From an uncultured Tenacibaculum sp. (GTDB lineage Bacteria; Bacteroidota; Bacteroidia; Flavobacteriales; Flavobacteriaceae): a stretch of 64,000 bases of DNA. Every line of letters starts with the position of its first letter. The stretch's first letter is position 1. The DNA lies in the NCBI GenBank assembly GCA_947492185.1, contig CANLMR010000001.1:248001-312000 (forward strand), in the 5' to 3' direction. The notes under the pieces were generated by a model. It was not told the DNA's origin and did no database searches. It saw only the letters and a program-made list of their open reading frames with translations. Positions 7,003 to 15,958 of this stretch are shown here, in pieces. A program made the position numbers and the translations under genes.

Positions 7003-9834
7003 CTATTTAATTTCAAATGTCTTTTCTTCTTTACCTAACTTAACGGTATATTTTCCTTTAGGTAAATATGTTTTTCCGTTTTTAGCTTTCGATAAAATTG
7101 CATCTTTTTTAGCTTTTTTATATGCTTCTAATCCTTTTTCATCAAAAGAAACGTCAAACATAGCTTCATTTATTCCTTTTTCTGCATCAACAGTTAAAGA
7201 ATTTACTTTTACATCATCATTGTAAATGTCAATAGTTGCTTTTTTATCTCCATTTAAATAGAAAGGTATTTTGAATTCAGGTGTATTTGGTTTCAACCAT
7301 TTACTCCATGAATTTCCCCAAAATCTTCCTTTTCTAATATTTTCAATTGAAAATATATGATTCTCTTTACTCTTAACTTCCTTAGTTAATTCCTGTAAAG
7401 AAGCAACATTTGCTTTGTATAAACTTCTTCCGTGTGTTCCAACTACTAATTCTTTTGCCTCAGGTTGAATCACTAGATCATGTACAGCAACATTTGGTAA
7501 ATTCTTGTTGAAAATTTCCCAAGAATTTCCTGCATCTAATGACATGTATAATCCATTGTCCGTTCCTACATACAATAGATTAGCTTTTTCAGGATCCTCT
7601 TTAATAACATTTACTGGAGAGTTAGGAATTGTAGTTCCAATGTTTTTCCATGTTTTACCAAAATCATCAGAAACATAAACATACGATGTGAAATCATCCC
7701 ATCTATAACCGTTTAATGTAACATAAACACGTTCTTTTTTATGTTTTGAAGCAATTACTCTACTCACCCATAAATCTTTCGGAAAAGAACTCGAAATCAC
7801 TTCCCAACTTCCTCCTCCGTTTTTAGTAATGTGAACTAAACCATCATCAGAACCTGTGTAAATTAAACCAAATTGAAATGGGCTTTCACTAATTGTAGTT
7901 AATGTTCCATAAGCAACATTTCCTTTTTTACCTCCTTGAGTTAAGTCTGAAGAAATAGTTTCCCAGTCATTACCTTGATTTAAAGAACGGTGTAATTTAT
8001 TTCCTCCCAGATATAAAATATCTTGATTATGAGTAGATAAAAGAATTGGTGTTTGCCAGTTGAAACGATAAGGACTCTCGCCTAAATCATGCTTTGGTTG
8101 GATATATTTTTGTCGACCAGTTTCTCTATTAATTCTAAAGTAATTTCCAAATTGGTAACCCGTATAAACAATATCCGCATTTCTGTTATCAACCGCCACT
8201 TGCATTCCGTCTCCTCCCATAATTGATTCGTATGGGTTTTTACCTGACTGATGCCATCCTTTATTTATTCTAGCATTGTTTTTAGCTGTCCAAACTCCAT
8301 TATCTTGCAATCCACCATACACATTATATGGTTTTTGATTATCAGCATACACTGCATAAAATTGTCCAACTGGAGGAGTATTTAATTTTAACCAGCTTTC
8401 CCCATCATCATAAGAAACATTTAAACCACCATCATTCCCATCAATTAAATGACCTTGAACTTTTGAATTTACCCATAATGCTTGATGATCTGCATGTACA
8501 TTTTCTCTACTAATAGATGTAAATGTTTTTCCTCCGTCTTTTGATTTTAAAATTGGTACTCCAAGAATGTAAATTCCATTTTTATCTTGTGGATCTACTC
8601 GAATTTCACCAAAATAATACCCATAAGAATAGTATAAATCATCTAAATATCCTCCATGTGTTTTTTTCCAAGATTTTCCTCCATTTGTGGTTTTAAAAAC
8701 CTCCGCTCCTACAACTGGAGTATCAAACAACAACGAATTTGCATTTTCAAGATACTTTGCCAAATCTATTGGTTTAACTGATCCAGCACGTACCATTTGT
8801 TTTACATTTTCAGCTCTGTATTTCTCTTGAAAACCATTCATTTTTAAATATGAATTCAGTTTTTTGTCCGATAAACCTAAAAACTCATCAACAGACATTG
8901 TTTTAAAATCTTCTTTTGTTAACGCGTTAGTAGACGACTTTTTCTTATTTTCTTTTTCTCTTCTAAATTGACTATCATGAGAAGCATAAACCGTATTTTC
9001 ATCATAAACGGCTAAACCAATTCTACCTACTCCTTCTCCTTGAGGAAACCCGCTATTATCAGAAATTTTTTTCCATGAATTCCCTCCATCTTCCGATTTA
9101 TAAATTGCAGAATTTCTTCCGTTTCCAGTAAAATTCCATGCTTTACGATCTCGTTCCCAAGAAGCTGCATACAACACATTAAAATTATTTGGCGCTGGTT
9201 GAATATCTATAATTCCAGTATCGTCATTTATAAATAAAACTCGCTTCCACGATTTTCCTCCGTCGGTTGTTTTATAAATTCCTCTTTCATTATTTGGCGA
9301 ATATAAATGACCTAAAGCTCCTACAATTACTTCATTCGGATTATTAGGATTAATTAAAATTCTACCAATATGATGAGAATCATATAAACCAACATTTTTC
9401 CAGTTTTTACCTCCATCTATAGATTTTAAAATTCCAATTCCAGCATATGAAGAACGAGAAGAATTATTTTCTCCAGTTCCCACCCAAATGGTATTATTTT
9501 TCCAGTCTACTGCAATATCACCAATGTTTTGAGTATCGGTATTATCCATAACAGGAGTAAATGTGTTCCCGTTATTCTTTGTGTACCATAAACCTCCAGA
9601 AGCATAGGCAACATAAAATTCATTAGTGTTTTGAGGATTTACATCTATATCAACTACTCTTCCACTCATAATTGTTGGTCCAATATTGGTGAAAGGAATG
9701 TTTTTAACTAATGAGCTTTTAACCATAGCTCTTTTATTCATAAGAGCTTTTTTAACCTTATCTGCTTTAGTTGAGTTTTGTTGACTGTAAACGGAAGTTA
9801 TTAACAGTAACAGCAATACTAGAATTTTTTTCAT
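7003..9834 (-). CDS. Secreted BNR/VPS10-like beta-propeller protein (putative glycosyl hydrolase)
   Basis: 943 residues with a signal peptide (MKKILVLLLLLITSVYSQ). The body contains many Asp-box/BNR repeats (patterns such as SxDGGxxW, KTTDGGKSW, KSEDGGNSW, TKNGGGSW), typical of two large sortilin/VPS10-like propellers, roughly 45-800. A beta-rich C-terminal region of about 100 residues follows (TIDIYNDD to KTFEIK). Proteins of this layout are often annotated as glycosyl hydrolases in Flavobacteriia, but no sialidase catalytic set can be assigned by eye and there is no T9SS tail. It is probably periplasmic or exported. The folB gene follows after 5 bp. Confidence 0.85.
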   Translation of the reverse strand: MKKILVLLLLLITSVYSQQNSTKADKVKKALMNKRAMVKSSLVKNIPFTNIGPTIMSGRVVDIDVNPQNTNEFYVAYASGGLWYTKNNGNTFTPVMDNTDTQNIGDIAVDWKNNTIWVGTGENNSSRSSYAGIGILKSIDGGKNWKNVGLYDSHHIGRILINPNNPNEVIVGALGHLYSPNNERGIYKTTDGGKSWKRVLFINDDTGIIDIQPAPNNFNVLYAASWERDRKAWNFTGNGRNSAIYKSEDGGNSWKKISDNSGFPQGEGVGRIGLAVYDENTVYASHDSQFRREKENKKKSSTNALTKEDFKTMSVDEFLGLSDKKLNSYLKMNGFQEKYRAENVKQMVRAGSVKPIDLAKYLENANSLLFDTPVVGAEVFKTTNGGKSWKKTHGGYLDDLYYSYGYYFGEIRVDPQDKNGIYILGVPILKSKDGGKTFTSISRENVHADHQALWVNSKVQGHLIDGNDGGLNVSYDDGESWLKLNTPPVGQFYAVYADNQKPYNVYGGLQDNGVWTAKNNARINKGWHQSGKNPYESIMGGDGMQVAVDNRNADIVYTGYQFGNYFRINRETGRQKYIQPKHDLGESPYRFNWQTPILLSTHNQDILYLGGNKLHRSLNQGNDWETISSDLTQGGKKGNVAYGTLTTISESPFQFGLIYTGSDDGLVHITKNGGGSWEVISSSFPKDLWVSRVIASKHKKERVYVTLNGYRWDDFTSYVYVSDDFGKTWKNIGTTIPNSPVNVIKEDPEKANLLYVGTDNGLYMSLDAGNSWEIFNKNLPNVAVHDLVIQPEAKELVVGTHGRSLYKANVASLQELTKEVKSKENHIFSIENIRKGRFWGNSWSKWLKPNTPEFKIPFYLNGDKKATIDIYNDDVKVNSLTVDAEKGINEAMFDVSFDEKGLEAYKKAKKDAILSKAKNGKTYLPKGKYTVKLGKEEKTFEIK

Positions 9835-10071
9835 CTGTTTAAAAAATTTTTATATCTGAATGTTCAAAAACTTGAATACATTCAGGAACTCACATCAATT
9901 TTAATCATTTCTTCTTACGAATTTAAAATGAAGAAAATTAATATTCGTTTCATTTGGTTTGATTTAAAAGTAGTATCAAAAATAAAAAATAAATATTCTG
10001 TCTACGATTAATAATAATTTTTAACATGTCGGATTCATTTTATATTTTAGTGAGATTTGTAAAAAAACCTT

Positions 10072-10974
10072 ATGAATATTTTTATTCTTTCTGTTGGTGA
10101 ACATGTTTATTCTACAAAACGGTTATCCGATGAGGCCCTTAAAAGAGGCCATGATGTGAGCATTATTAATCATAACAAGTGTTCAATTAAACTTAGTGGA
10201 GGTAAAAGAGAAATTAATTACTACGGTGAAAATATTATTGATGAGCCAGATGTAATTATTCCAAGAATTGGAGCCTCAGTTACTAGACATGGTGCCGCAG
10301 TTGTTAAAGAATTTGAAATGAACGGAGTATTTAGTACCGCTAGGTCTTTAGGTATAATTAGAGCTCAAAATAAAGTGCGTACACTACAAATAATGAACCG
10401 AAAAAACATACCTATTCCAGATACTGTGTTTTCTGTAAACCCAGAAAACATTAAAGAACAAATAGAATTGTTAGGTGGTGCTCCTGTTATTATTAAACTT
10501 CAAGAAGGGACACAAGGAATGGGTGTAATGCTTGCCGAAAGTAAAAAATCTGCTAAATCTATCATTGATACATTTTACCGAATGAACATGAGTATTTTAC
10601 TTCAGGAATTTATTAAGGAAAGTAATAGTGAAGATATAAGGATAATTGTTGCTGGCGATAAAGTCATTGCCTCAATGAAGCGTAAAGGTTTAGAGGATGA
10701 TTTTAGATCTAATATTCATAGAGGCGGATCTGGATTTAAAGTAGATTTAAGTGATAAAGAAAAATCAATGGCAATTAGAGCAGCTAATTATCTTGGCCTA
10801 CCAATAGCTGGTGTAGATTTAATTCGATCGAAAAGAGGTCCTCTTCTTATAGAAGTGAATTCAACTCCTGGTCTTCAAGGTATTGAGGCCTATACTAAAG
10901 TTAATGTTGCAGAAGAAATTATAAAATATTTAGAGAGAAAATGTTCAACAAAGAATTCAAGAATGAAGAGGTAA
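10072..10974 (+). CDS. rimK: RimK-family alpha-L-glutamate ligase (ATP-grasp)
   Basis: 300-residue ATP-grasp ligase of the RimK family, which adds glutamate to the C-terminus of ribosomal protein S6 in known members. The pre-ATP-grasp domain (1-95) contains DVIIPRIGASVTRHG. The ATP-grasp part shows IIKLQEGTQGMGV, LLQEFI, DIRIIVAGDKVIASM, the triphosphate loop region RSNIHRGG and the metal-binding LIEVNSTPGLQG. The 3' end overlaps the next gene by 34 bp, so the two are translationally coupled. The partner is a zinc hydrolase of the M14/AstE type, which suggests the modification may be reversible here (inference). Confidence 0.9.
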   Translation: MNIFILSVGEHVYSTKRLSDEALKRGHDVSIINHNKCSIKLSGGKREINYYGENIIDEPDVIIPRIGASVTRHGAAVVKEFEMNGVFSTARSLGIIRAQNKVRTLQIMNRKNIPIPDTVFSVNPENIKEQIELLGGAPVIIKLQEGTQGMGVMLAESKKSAKSIIDTFYRMNMSILLQEFIKESNSEDIRIIVAGDKVIASMKRKGLEDDFRSNIHRGGSGFKVDLSDKEKSMAIRAANYLGLPIAGVDLIRSKRGPLLIEVNSTPGLQGIEAYTKVNVAEEIIKYLERKCSTKNSRMKR

Positions 10975-11903
10975 TTATAAGAGGGGAAAAAATTGGTTTA
11001 GGAGAGTCTAAGCTTATAAAAATTCCTGTAGATAGATTACCAACAGGTACATTAATTGAAATTCCTGTGTATGTTTTTAATGGAAAAGAGTTAGGTCCCA
11101 CAATTTTATTACAAGGAGGTTTACATGGAGATGAAACCAATAGTATAGAAATGGTAAGAAGAATGCTAATTGACAAATCTTACAAGATTCATAAAGGATG
11201 TGTAATTGTCGTTCCTCTATTAAACATTTTTGGTTTTTTAAGTTTTTCAAGAGAGTTACACGGAAAAGATGTTAATAGAAGTTTTCCGGGAACAAGAAAA
11301 GGTTCATTAGCTAGTCGACTTGCTTATTATTTAATGAAAGAAATCACCAAAAATGTTGATTTCGCCATTGATTACCATACCGGAGGTGCTCAGCGTAGTA
11401 ATTTTCCACAAATACGTTATACTCCTCAAGACGAAAGAGGTCAGCAGTTAGCTACTATTTTTAATGCTCCTTTTAAATTCCCATCTAAAGTAATTCCTAA
11501 ATCATTTCGTAACGAGTGTTTTAAGCACAACATTCCTGTAATTGTTTATGAAGGAGGAGAATCATTACGTTTAGATGAATATGCTATTCAAGAAGGTATA
11601 CATGGAACTTTAAGAATTCTTCGTCATTTTAATATGATTAGTGCATCTATTGATATCCCTGAAAACAATTCTCCAACTACCATTGAAAAAAGAAGTTGGA
11701 TTAGAGCAAAAGCAGCAGGTATTTTTAATTCAAAAGTTGAAAATGGCTCTGCAATTGAAAAGGGTCAAATTCTAGGTTTTATTATGGACACTTATGGAGA
11801 AACTAAATTTCCTGTTAAAGCACCAAAAGATGGATATATTATAGCAAAAAATAATTTTCCTGTAGTGAATTTAGGCGATGCTCTTTTTCATATCGGATAT
11901 TAA
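10941..11903 (+). CDS. Succinylglutamate desuccinylase/aspartoacylase-family zinc hydrolase
   Basis: 320 residues of the AstE/AspA branch of the M14 carboxypeptidase superfamily. The zinc motif is GGLHGDE, the third ligand lies in DYHTGG, and IVYEGGE near residue 210 fits the catalytic Glu. A C-terminal beta-barrel (about 245-320, with SWIRAKAAGIF and VKAPKDGYII) resembles the biotinyl/lipoyl-like fold seen in this family. It overlaps rimK by 34 bp. Family members hydrolyse N-acyl or isopeptide bonds; a role in removing RimK-added glutamate is plausible but untested. No signal peptide. Confidence 0.85.
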   Translation: MFNKEFKNEEVIIRGEKIGLGESKLIKIPVDRLPTGTLIEIPVYVFNGKELGPTILLQGGLHGDETNSIEMVRRMLIDKSYKIHKGCVIVVPLLNIFGFLSFSRELHGKDVNRSFPGTRKGSLASRLAYYLMKEITKNVDFAIDYHTGGAQRSNFPQIRYTPQDERGQQLATIFNAPFKFPSKVIPKSFRNECFKHNIPVIVYEGGESLRLDEYAIQEGIHGTLRILRHFNMISASIDIPENNSPTTIEKRSWIRAKAAGIFNSKVENGSAIEKGQILGFIMDTYGETKFPVKAPKDGYIIAKNNFPVVNLGDALFHIGY

Positions 11904-11908
11904 ATTTG
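11901..11908 (+). promoter_or_regulatory. Possible -7 element upstream of the small membrane protein gene
   Basis: TAAATTTG, a perfect TAnnTTTG match overlapping the stop codon of the preceding gene, about 60 nt before the ATG at 11969. No good -33 TTG is seen at 19-21 nt. Confidence 0.4.
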
Positions 11909-11968
11909 TGTTATTCGTTAATTTTTTGTTAATTTATTTTCTAATTAACAAATTTTAAATCAAAAATT

Positions 11969-12220
11969 ATGGAATTAATCATTAGCTTACTAACTGGTGC
12001 CTTAGGTGGTAATATTGCAGGAGCATTATTAAAAAAATTCTCTATGGGTACTTTATGGAATTCTGTTGTTGGAATTTTAGGGGGTGGACTTGGAGCTCAA
12101 TTATTGGGAATGCTAGGTCTTGACTTAGGAGGTATCCTTGGCAGTGTAGCCGGAGGAACAGCAGGTGGAGGAGTTTTAATGGCTATCATTGGTGTTATTA
12201 AAAGCGCAATGAAGAAGTAA
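11969..12220 (+). CDS. Small glycine-rich membrane protein
   Basis: 83 residues, hydrophobic and rich in Gly, with repeated small-residue patterns (GALGGNIAGALL, GILGGGLGAQLLG, GSVAGGTAGGGVLMAI) of the glycine-zipper kind and a basic C-terminus (KSAMKK). It probably forms two to three tightly packed membrane helices. No enzymatic motif. It stands alone between a possible promoter at 11901 and a strong terminator at 12251. Function unknown. Confidence 0.75.
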   Translation: MELIISLLTGALGGNIAGALLKKFSMGTLWNSVVGILGGGLGAQLLGMLGLDLGGILGSVAGGTAGGGVLMAIIGVIKSAMKK

Positions 12221-12250
12221 TTATTCCAATTCAAAAAACAATAACAGAAA

Positions 12251-12279
12251 GCGTCTAAAAATATTTTTAGACGCTTTTT
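12251..12279 (+). terminator. Rho-independent terminator
   Basis: Arms GCGTCTAAAAA (12251-12261) and TTTTTAGACGC (12264-12274) followed by TTTTT. It closes the small membrane protein gene. Confidence 0.85.
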
Positions 12280-12302
12280 CTATTTCACAAAAACTATAAC
12301 CG

Positions 12303-12310
12303 TACCTTTG
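12303..12310 (+). promoter_or_regulatory. Promoter -7 element of the DEAD-box helicase gene
   Basis: TACCTTTG, a perfect TAnnTTTG match, 47 nt before the ATG at 12357. The -33 region is only T-rich. Confidence 0.6.
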
Positions 12311-12356
12311 TAATCTATTCAGAAATAAAACTTAATTTATTTCTACACATACATTT

Positions 12357-13661
12357 ATGACATTCGAATCGTTAGGATTAAAAAAAGAGCTTTTAAAAGC
12401 AGTTGAAGAAAAAGGATACACAACTCCATCCCCAATACAAGAAAAAGCAATCCCAGAAATATTAAAAAAAAATGATGTATTAGCATCTGCCCAAACAGGA
12501 ACAGGTAAAACAGCTGGTTTTACATTACCTATTTTACAGATCATAACAGATACTAAAAACCCTAAATTTCGCCCAATACGTGCCCTAATACTAACTCCAA
12601 CTAGAGAACTTGCTGCTCAAATTTATGATAACGTTAGAGATTATAGCAAACATCTCAATATTAAATCTACTGTGATTTTTGGAGGTGTAAAGCCTAAAAA
12701 ACAAATAGCCACAATAAAAAGTGGTATTGATGTTTTAGTAGCAACACCTGGTAGGTTATTAGATTTACACGATCAAAAAGTACTATCATTGAAGCGAGTA
12801 GATATTTTAATTCTAGATGAAGCAGATAGAATGTTAGACATGGGATTTGTTAGAGATATTAAAAAAATCATATCTTTCCTACCTTCACAACGTCAAAACT
12901 TACTTTTTTCAGCAACATTTTCTAAAGAAATAAAGGCTTTAGCAAAGGGAATATTAACAAATCCTGTGCTAGTAGAAGCTGCTCCAGAAAACACAACTGC
13001 AGAAATGGTTACACAAAAGATATATCGTGTTCCTAAAAGCAGAAAAGCAGCTATGGTTATTCAATTAATTTCAGATGGTGACTGGAATCAGGTTCTTATT
13101 TTCACAAGAACTAAACACGGTGCAAACCGATTAGCTGAAAAATTACAAAAAAAAGGTATTTCTTCTGCTGCAATTCATGGAAATAAAAGTCAAGGCGCAA
13201 GAACAAAAGCATTAAAAGGTTTTAAAGAAAACACTATTCGCGTATTAGTTGCTACGGATATTGCTGCACGTGGATTAGATATTCCGTTATTACCACATGT
13301 TATTAATTATGAACTACCTAATATTCCTGAAGATTATGTACATAGAATAGGTAGAACAGGTAGAGCTGGTGCAAGTGGTGAAGCTATTTCATTAGTTAGT
13401 AGAGAAGAATTAGAATATGTTCGAAATATTGAAAAACTATTAAATCAAAAGTTAAAAATTGTAGAACTAGAAGGTTTTGATCTTACTCCTACTGAACAAT
13501 CTCAGCAAAAAGATTCTTCTACTAAAAAAAATAAAAGAAAAACATCTTCTTCAAAAAACACATCAAGAAGGAATTTTAGCCCAAAAAAGAAATCGAATAA
13601 AGGTGGTAGTGCCACCAATTATAAAGGTAAAAAACGAAACAATTCGAAAAGGTCAAGTTAA
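12357..13661 (+). CDS. DEAD-box ATP-dependent RNA helicase (RhlE-like)
   Basis: 434-residue RNA helicase. Motifs in order: Q-motif region [12 protein letters not shown], motif I AQTGTGKT, motif Ia PTRELAAQ, motif II DEAD ([12 protein letters not shown]), motif III SATFS, motif IV region LIFTRT, motif [11 protein letters not shown] and motif [12 protein letters not shown]. After about 365 comes a strongly basic, Lys/Ser/Asn-rich low-complexity tail, typical of RhlE/DeaD-type helicases acting on ribosomal RNA precursors or structured mRNA. Monocistronic, with promoter at 12303 and a weak terminator at 13726. Confidence 0.93.
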   Translation: MTFESLGLKKELLKAVEEKGYTTPSPIQEKAIPEILKKNDVLASAQTGTGKTAGFTLPILQIITDTKNPKFRPIRALILTPTRELAAQIYDNVRDYSKHLNIKSTVIFGGVKPKKQIATIKSGIDVLVATPGRLLDLHDQKVLSLKRVDILILDEADRMLDMGFVRDIKKIISFLPSQRQNLLFSATFSKEIKALAKGILTNPVLVEAAPENTTAEMVTQKIYRVPKSRKAAMVIQLISDGDWNQVLIFTRTKHGANRLAEKLQKKGISSAAIHGNKSQGARTKALKGFKENTIRVLVATDIAARGLDIPLLPHVINYELPNIPEDYVHRIGRTGRAGASGEAISLVSREELEYVRNIEKLLNQKLKIVELEGFDLTPTEQSQQKDSSTKKNKRKTSSSKNTSRRNFSPKKKSNKGGSATNYKGKKRNNSKRSS

Positions 13662-13725
13662 TAACAAACTTAAACGTCTAGATTTATTGAAAAAATCTAT
13701 AAAAACAATTTAAAACATTAAAATA

Positions 13726-13745
13726 ATGCCATTTGGCATCTTTTT
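13726..13745 (+). terminator. Probable terminator after the helicase gene
   Basis: Short hairpin ATGCC/GGCAT (13726-13739) followed by C and five Ts. The stem is short, so strength is uncertain. Confidence 0.5.
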
Positions 13746-13782
13746 AATTTAAATATGGTAATTTTTGCATCATTTCTTTCCT

Positions 13783-13790
13783 TATTTTTG
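13783..13790 (+). promoter_or_regulatory. Promoter -7 element of pepP
   Basis: TATTTTTG, a perfect TAnnTTTG match, 21 nt upstream of the ATG at 13812. It implies a short 5' leader. Confidence 0.5.
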
Positions 13791-13811
13791 ATTCGTAAAT
13801 CAAATTAACAA

Positions 13812-15107
13812 ATGAAATATTTACCAATAAACAAACAACTTTTCATAAAAAATAGAAAAAACTTTATGGCTCAAATGAAGCCAAATAGTTTAGCTGTTTT
13901 TAATTCTAACGATATTTATCCTGTAAGTGCCGACTCAACACTTCCTTTTGAACAACATAGAGATATTTTCTTTTTAAGTGGTGTAGATCAAGAAGAAAGT
14001 ATTTTAGTAGTTTTTCCTGATTGCCCAAAAGAAAACTTAAGAGAAGTACTATTCTTAAGAGAAACTAATGAACACATTGCCGTTTGGGAAGGAGAAAAGT
14101 TAAATAAGGAAAAAGCTTTTGAAACAAGTGGAGTAAAAACTGTTTTCTGGTTACAAGATTTAGAAAAAGTGCTTGCAGAAATGATGGCATATGCTGATAC
14201 AGTTTACATCAATACAAATGAGCACTATAGAGCAAAAATAGAAACAGAAACAAGAGAAGCGCGTTTTACAAAATGGTTACTAAATAAATATCCTGCGCAC
14301 TCAGTTGCTAAGAGTAATCCTATATTACAACGCTTGCGTTCTATAAAAGATCAAATAGAACTTGATTTATTACAAAAAGCATGTGATATTACCGAAAAAG
14401 GATTTAGACGTGCATTAAATTTTGTAAAACCAGGGGTTTGGGAATATGAAATTGAAGCTGAATTTTCTCATGAATTTTTAAGAAATCGTTCTAAAGGTTT
14501 TGCATACACTCCAATTATTGCAAGTGGAAATAATGCGAACGTTTTACACTATATAGAAAACAACCAACAATGTAAAGAAGGTGATTTAATTTTAATGGAT
14601 GTTGGAGCAGAATACGCAAACTATTCTAGTGATATGACGCGTATGATTCCTGTTTCTGGTCGTTTTACTGATCGTCAAAAAGAAGTATACAATGCTGTAA
14701 ACCGTGTTAAAAATGACGCGACAAAAATGTTGGTTCCTGGTGCAGACTGGACAGAGTATCATAAGGAAGTTGGAAAATTAATGACTTCTGAACTACTTGG
14801 TTTAGGATTATTAGACAAAGCAGATGTTCAAAATGAAAATCCAGATTGGCCAGCATATAAAAAATATTTCATGCACGGAACTTCTCACCATATGGGATTA
14901 GACACACATGATTACGGACTATTATATGAGCCAATGCAAGCTAATATGGTGTTTACTATTGAACCTGGAATTTATATACCTGAAGAAGGTTTCGGAATTC
15001 GTTTAGAAGATGATGTTGTCATCCAAGAAAAGGGAGAACCATTTAATTTGATGCGAAATATTCCTATCGAAATAGAGGAAATCGAAGATATTATGAACCA
15101 GTCTTAA
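13812..15107 (+). CDS. pepP: Xaa-Pro aminopeptidase (aminopeptidase P, M24)
   Basis: 431-residue dimanganese aminopeptidase that removes an N-terminal residue preceding proline. N-terminal AMP_N domain (about 1-170, with FLSGVDQEESILVVFP), then the pita-bread M24 domain. All metal ligands are visible: the two Asp in LMDVGAEY and SSDMTR, His in MHGTSHHMG, Glu in TIEPG and Glu in GIRLEDD. No signal peptide, so it is cytoplasmic. The stop codon sits in the loop of the gene's own terminator. Confidence 0.94.
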   Translation: MKYLPINKQLFIKNRKNFMAQMKPNSLAVFNSNDIYPVSADSTLPFEQHRDIFFLSGVDQEESILVVFPDCPKENLREVLFLRETNEHIAVWEGEKLNKEKAFETSGVKTVFWLQDLEKVLAEMMAYADTVYINTNEHYRAKIETETREARFTKWLLNKYPAHSVAKSNPILQRLRSIKDQIELDLLQKACDITEKGFRRALNFVKPGVWEYEIEAEFSHEFLRNRSKGFAYTPIIASGNNANVLHYIENNQQCKEGDLILMDVGAEYANYSSDMTRMIPVSGRFTDRQKEVYNAVNRVKNDATKMLVPGADWTEYHKEVGKLMTSELLGLGLLDKADVQNENPDWPAYKKYFMHGTSHHMGLDTHDYGLLYEPMQANMVFTIEPGIYIPEEGFGIRLEDDVVIQEKGEPFNLMRNIPIEIEEIEDIMNQS

Positions 15108-15120
15108 GACTGGTTTTTTT
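15096..15120 (+). terminator. Terminator overlapping the pepP stop codon
   Basis: Arms AACCAGTC (15096-15103) and GACTGGTT (15108-15115) around loop TTAA, followed by Ts. The TAA stop (15105-15107) is in the loop, so the final codons form the left arm. Confidence 0.8.
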
Positions 15121-15179
15121 ATTTTAAATTTTATACTTTTACCAAAATTGCACACTGAAAATCAAATTGCTATATATTC

Positions 15180-15917
15180 ATGTCAACACATTTTGAACTC
15201 AACAATATCTTATTTTTAGATATTGAAACGGTTCCTCAATATGAACATTGGAATGATGTTCCAGAGGAAACCCAACATTTATTTGAACTGAAAACTCAAT
15301 ATCAACGAAAAGATGAATTCACACCAAAACAGTTTTACGAACGTGCCGGAATTTGGGCAGAGTTTGGAAAAATCATCTGTATTTCTGTTGGATATTTTGT
15401 AGAAAAAGAAAACAATTTTCAACTCAGAGTAACCTCTTTTGCTGGAGAAAATGAACAGAGTTTATTACTCGATTTTAAAGGTTTACTAGACACTCATTTC
15501 AGTAACAAAAAACATCTATTATGCGCTCATAATGGTAAGGAATTCGATTTTCCTTACATCGCACGTAGAATGCTTATTAATGGAGTTAAATTACCAGAAA
15601 AGTTAAACCTGTTCGGCAAAAAACCTTGGGAAGTTCCACATTTGGATACTATGGAGTTATGGAAATTTGGAGATTATAAGCATTTTACTTCATTGAGTTT
15701 ATTAACTCATATTTTTGGTATTCCTTCTCCTAAACAAGATATAGATGGAAGTGAAGTTGCAAGCGTTTATTTTCAACACAAAGATATTCCTAGAATTATT
15801 CGTTATTGCGAAAATGATACAATTGCAATCGCACAACTGCTTCTTAAATTCAATAATTTGCCTATTTTAGAAAAGAAAAACATTCTGCAAGTCAGTTTAC
15901 AACTAGAAAATAGTTAA
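15180..15917 (+). CDS. Predicted 3'-5' exonuclease, PolB-exonuclease-like (RNase H fold)
   Basis: 245 residues with a DEDD-type exonuclease layout: FLDIETVP (Asp14 and Glu16), HNGKEFDFPYIARRM (second Asp region, about 118-130) and YCENDTIAIAQLL near 215 (fourth Asp). The long insert between the first two motifs (WNDVPEETQHLFELK, FTPKQFYERAG) is typical of the stand-alone PolB-exonuclease-like family of Bacteroidota. It probably acts on DNA or RNA 3' ends; the in vivo role is unknown. The glycerol-kinase fusion gene follows after 41 bp. Confidence 0.85.
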   Translation: MSTHFELNNILFLDIETVPQYEHWNDVPEETQHLFELKTQYQRKDEFTPKQFYERAGIWAEFGKIICISVGYFVEKENNFQLRVTSFAGENEQSLLLDFKGLLDTHFSNKKHLLCAHNGKEFDFPYIARRMLINGVKLPEKLNLFGKKPWEVPHLDTMELWKFGDYKHFTSLSLLTHIFGIPSPKQDIDGSEVASVYFQHKDIPRIIRYCENDTIAIAQLLLKFNNLPILEKKNILQVSLQLENS

Positions 15918-15958
15918 AAACACTTTGAGAAGCATAACTAAAACCCTCACAATAAGCA

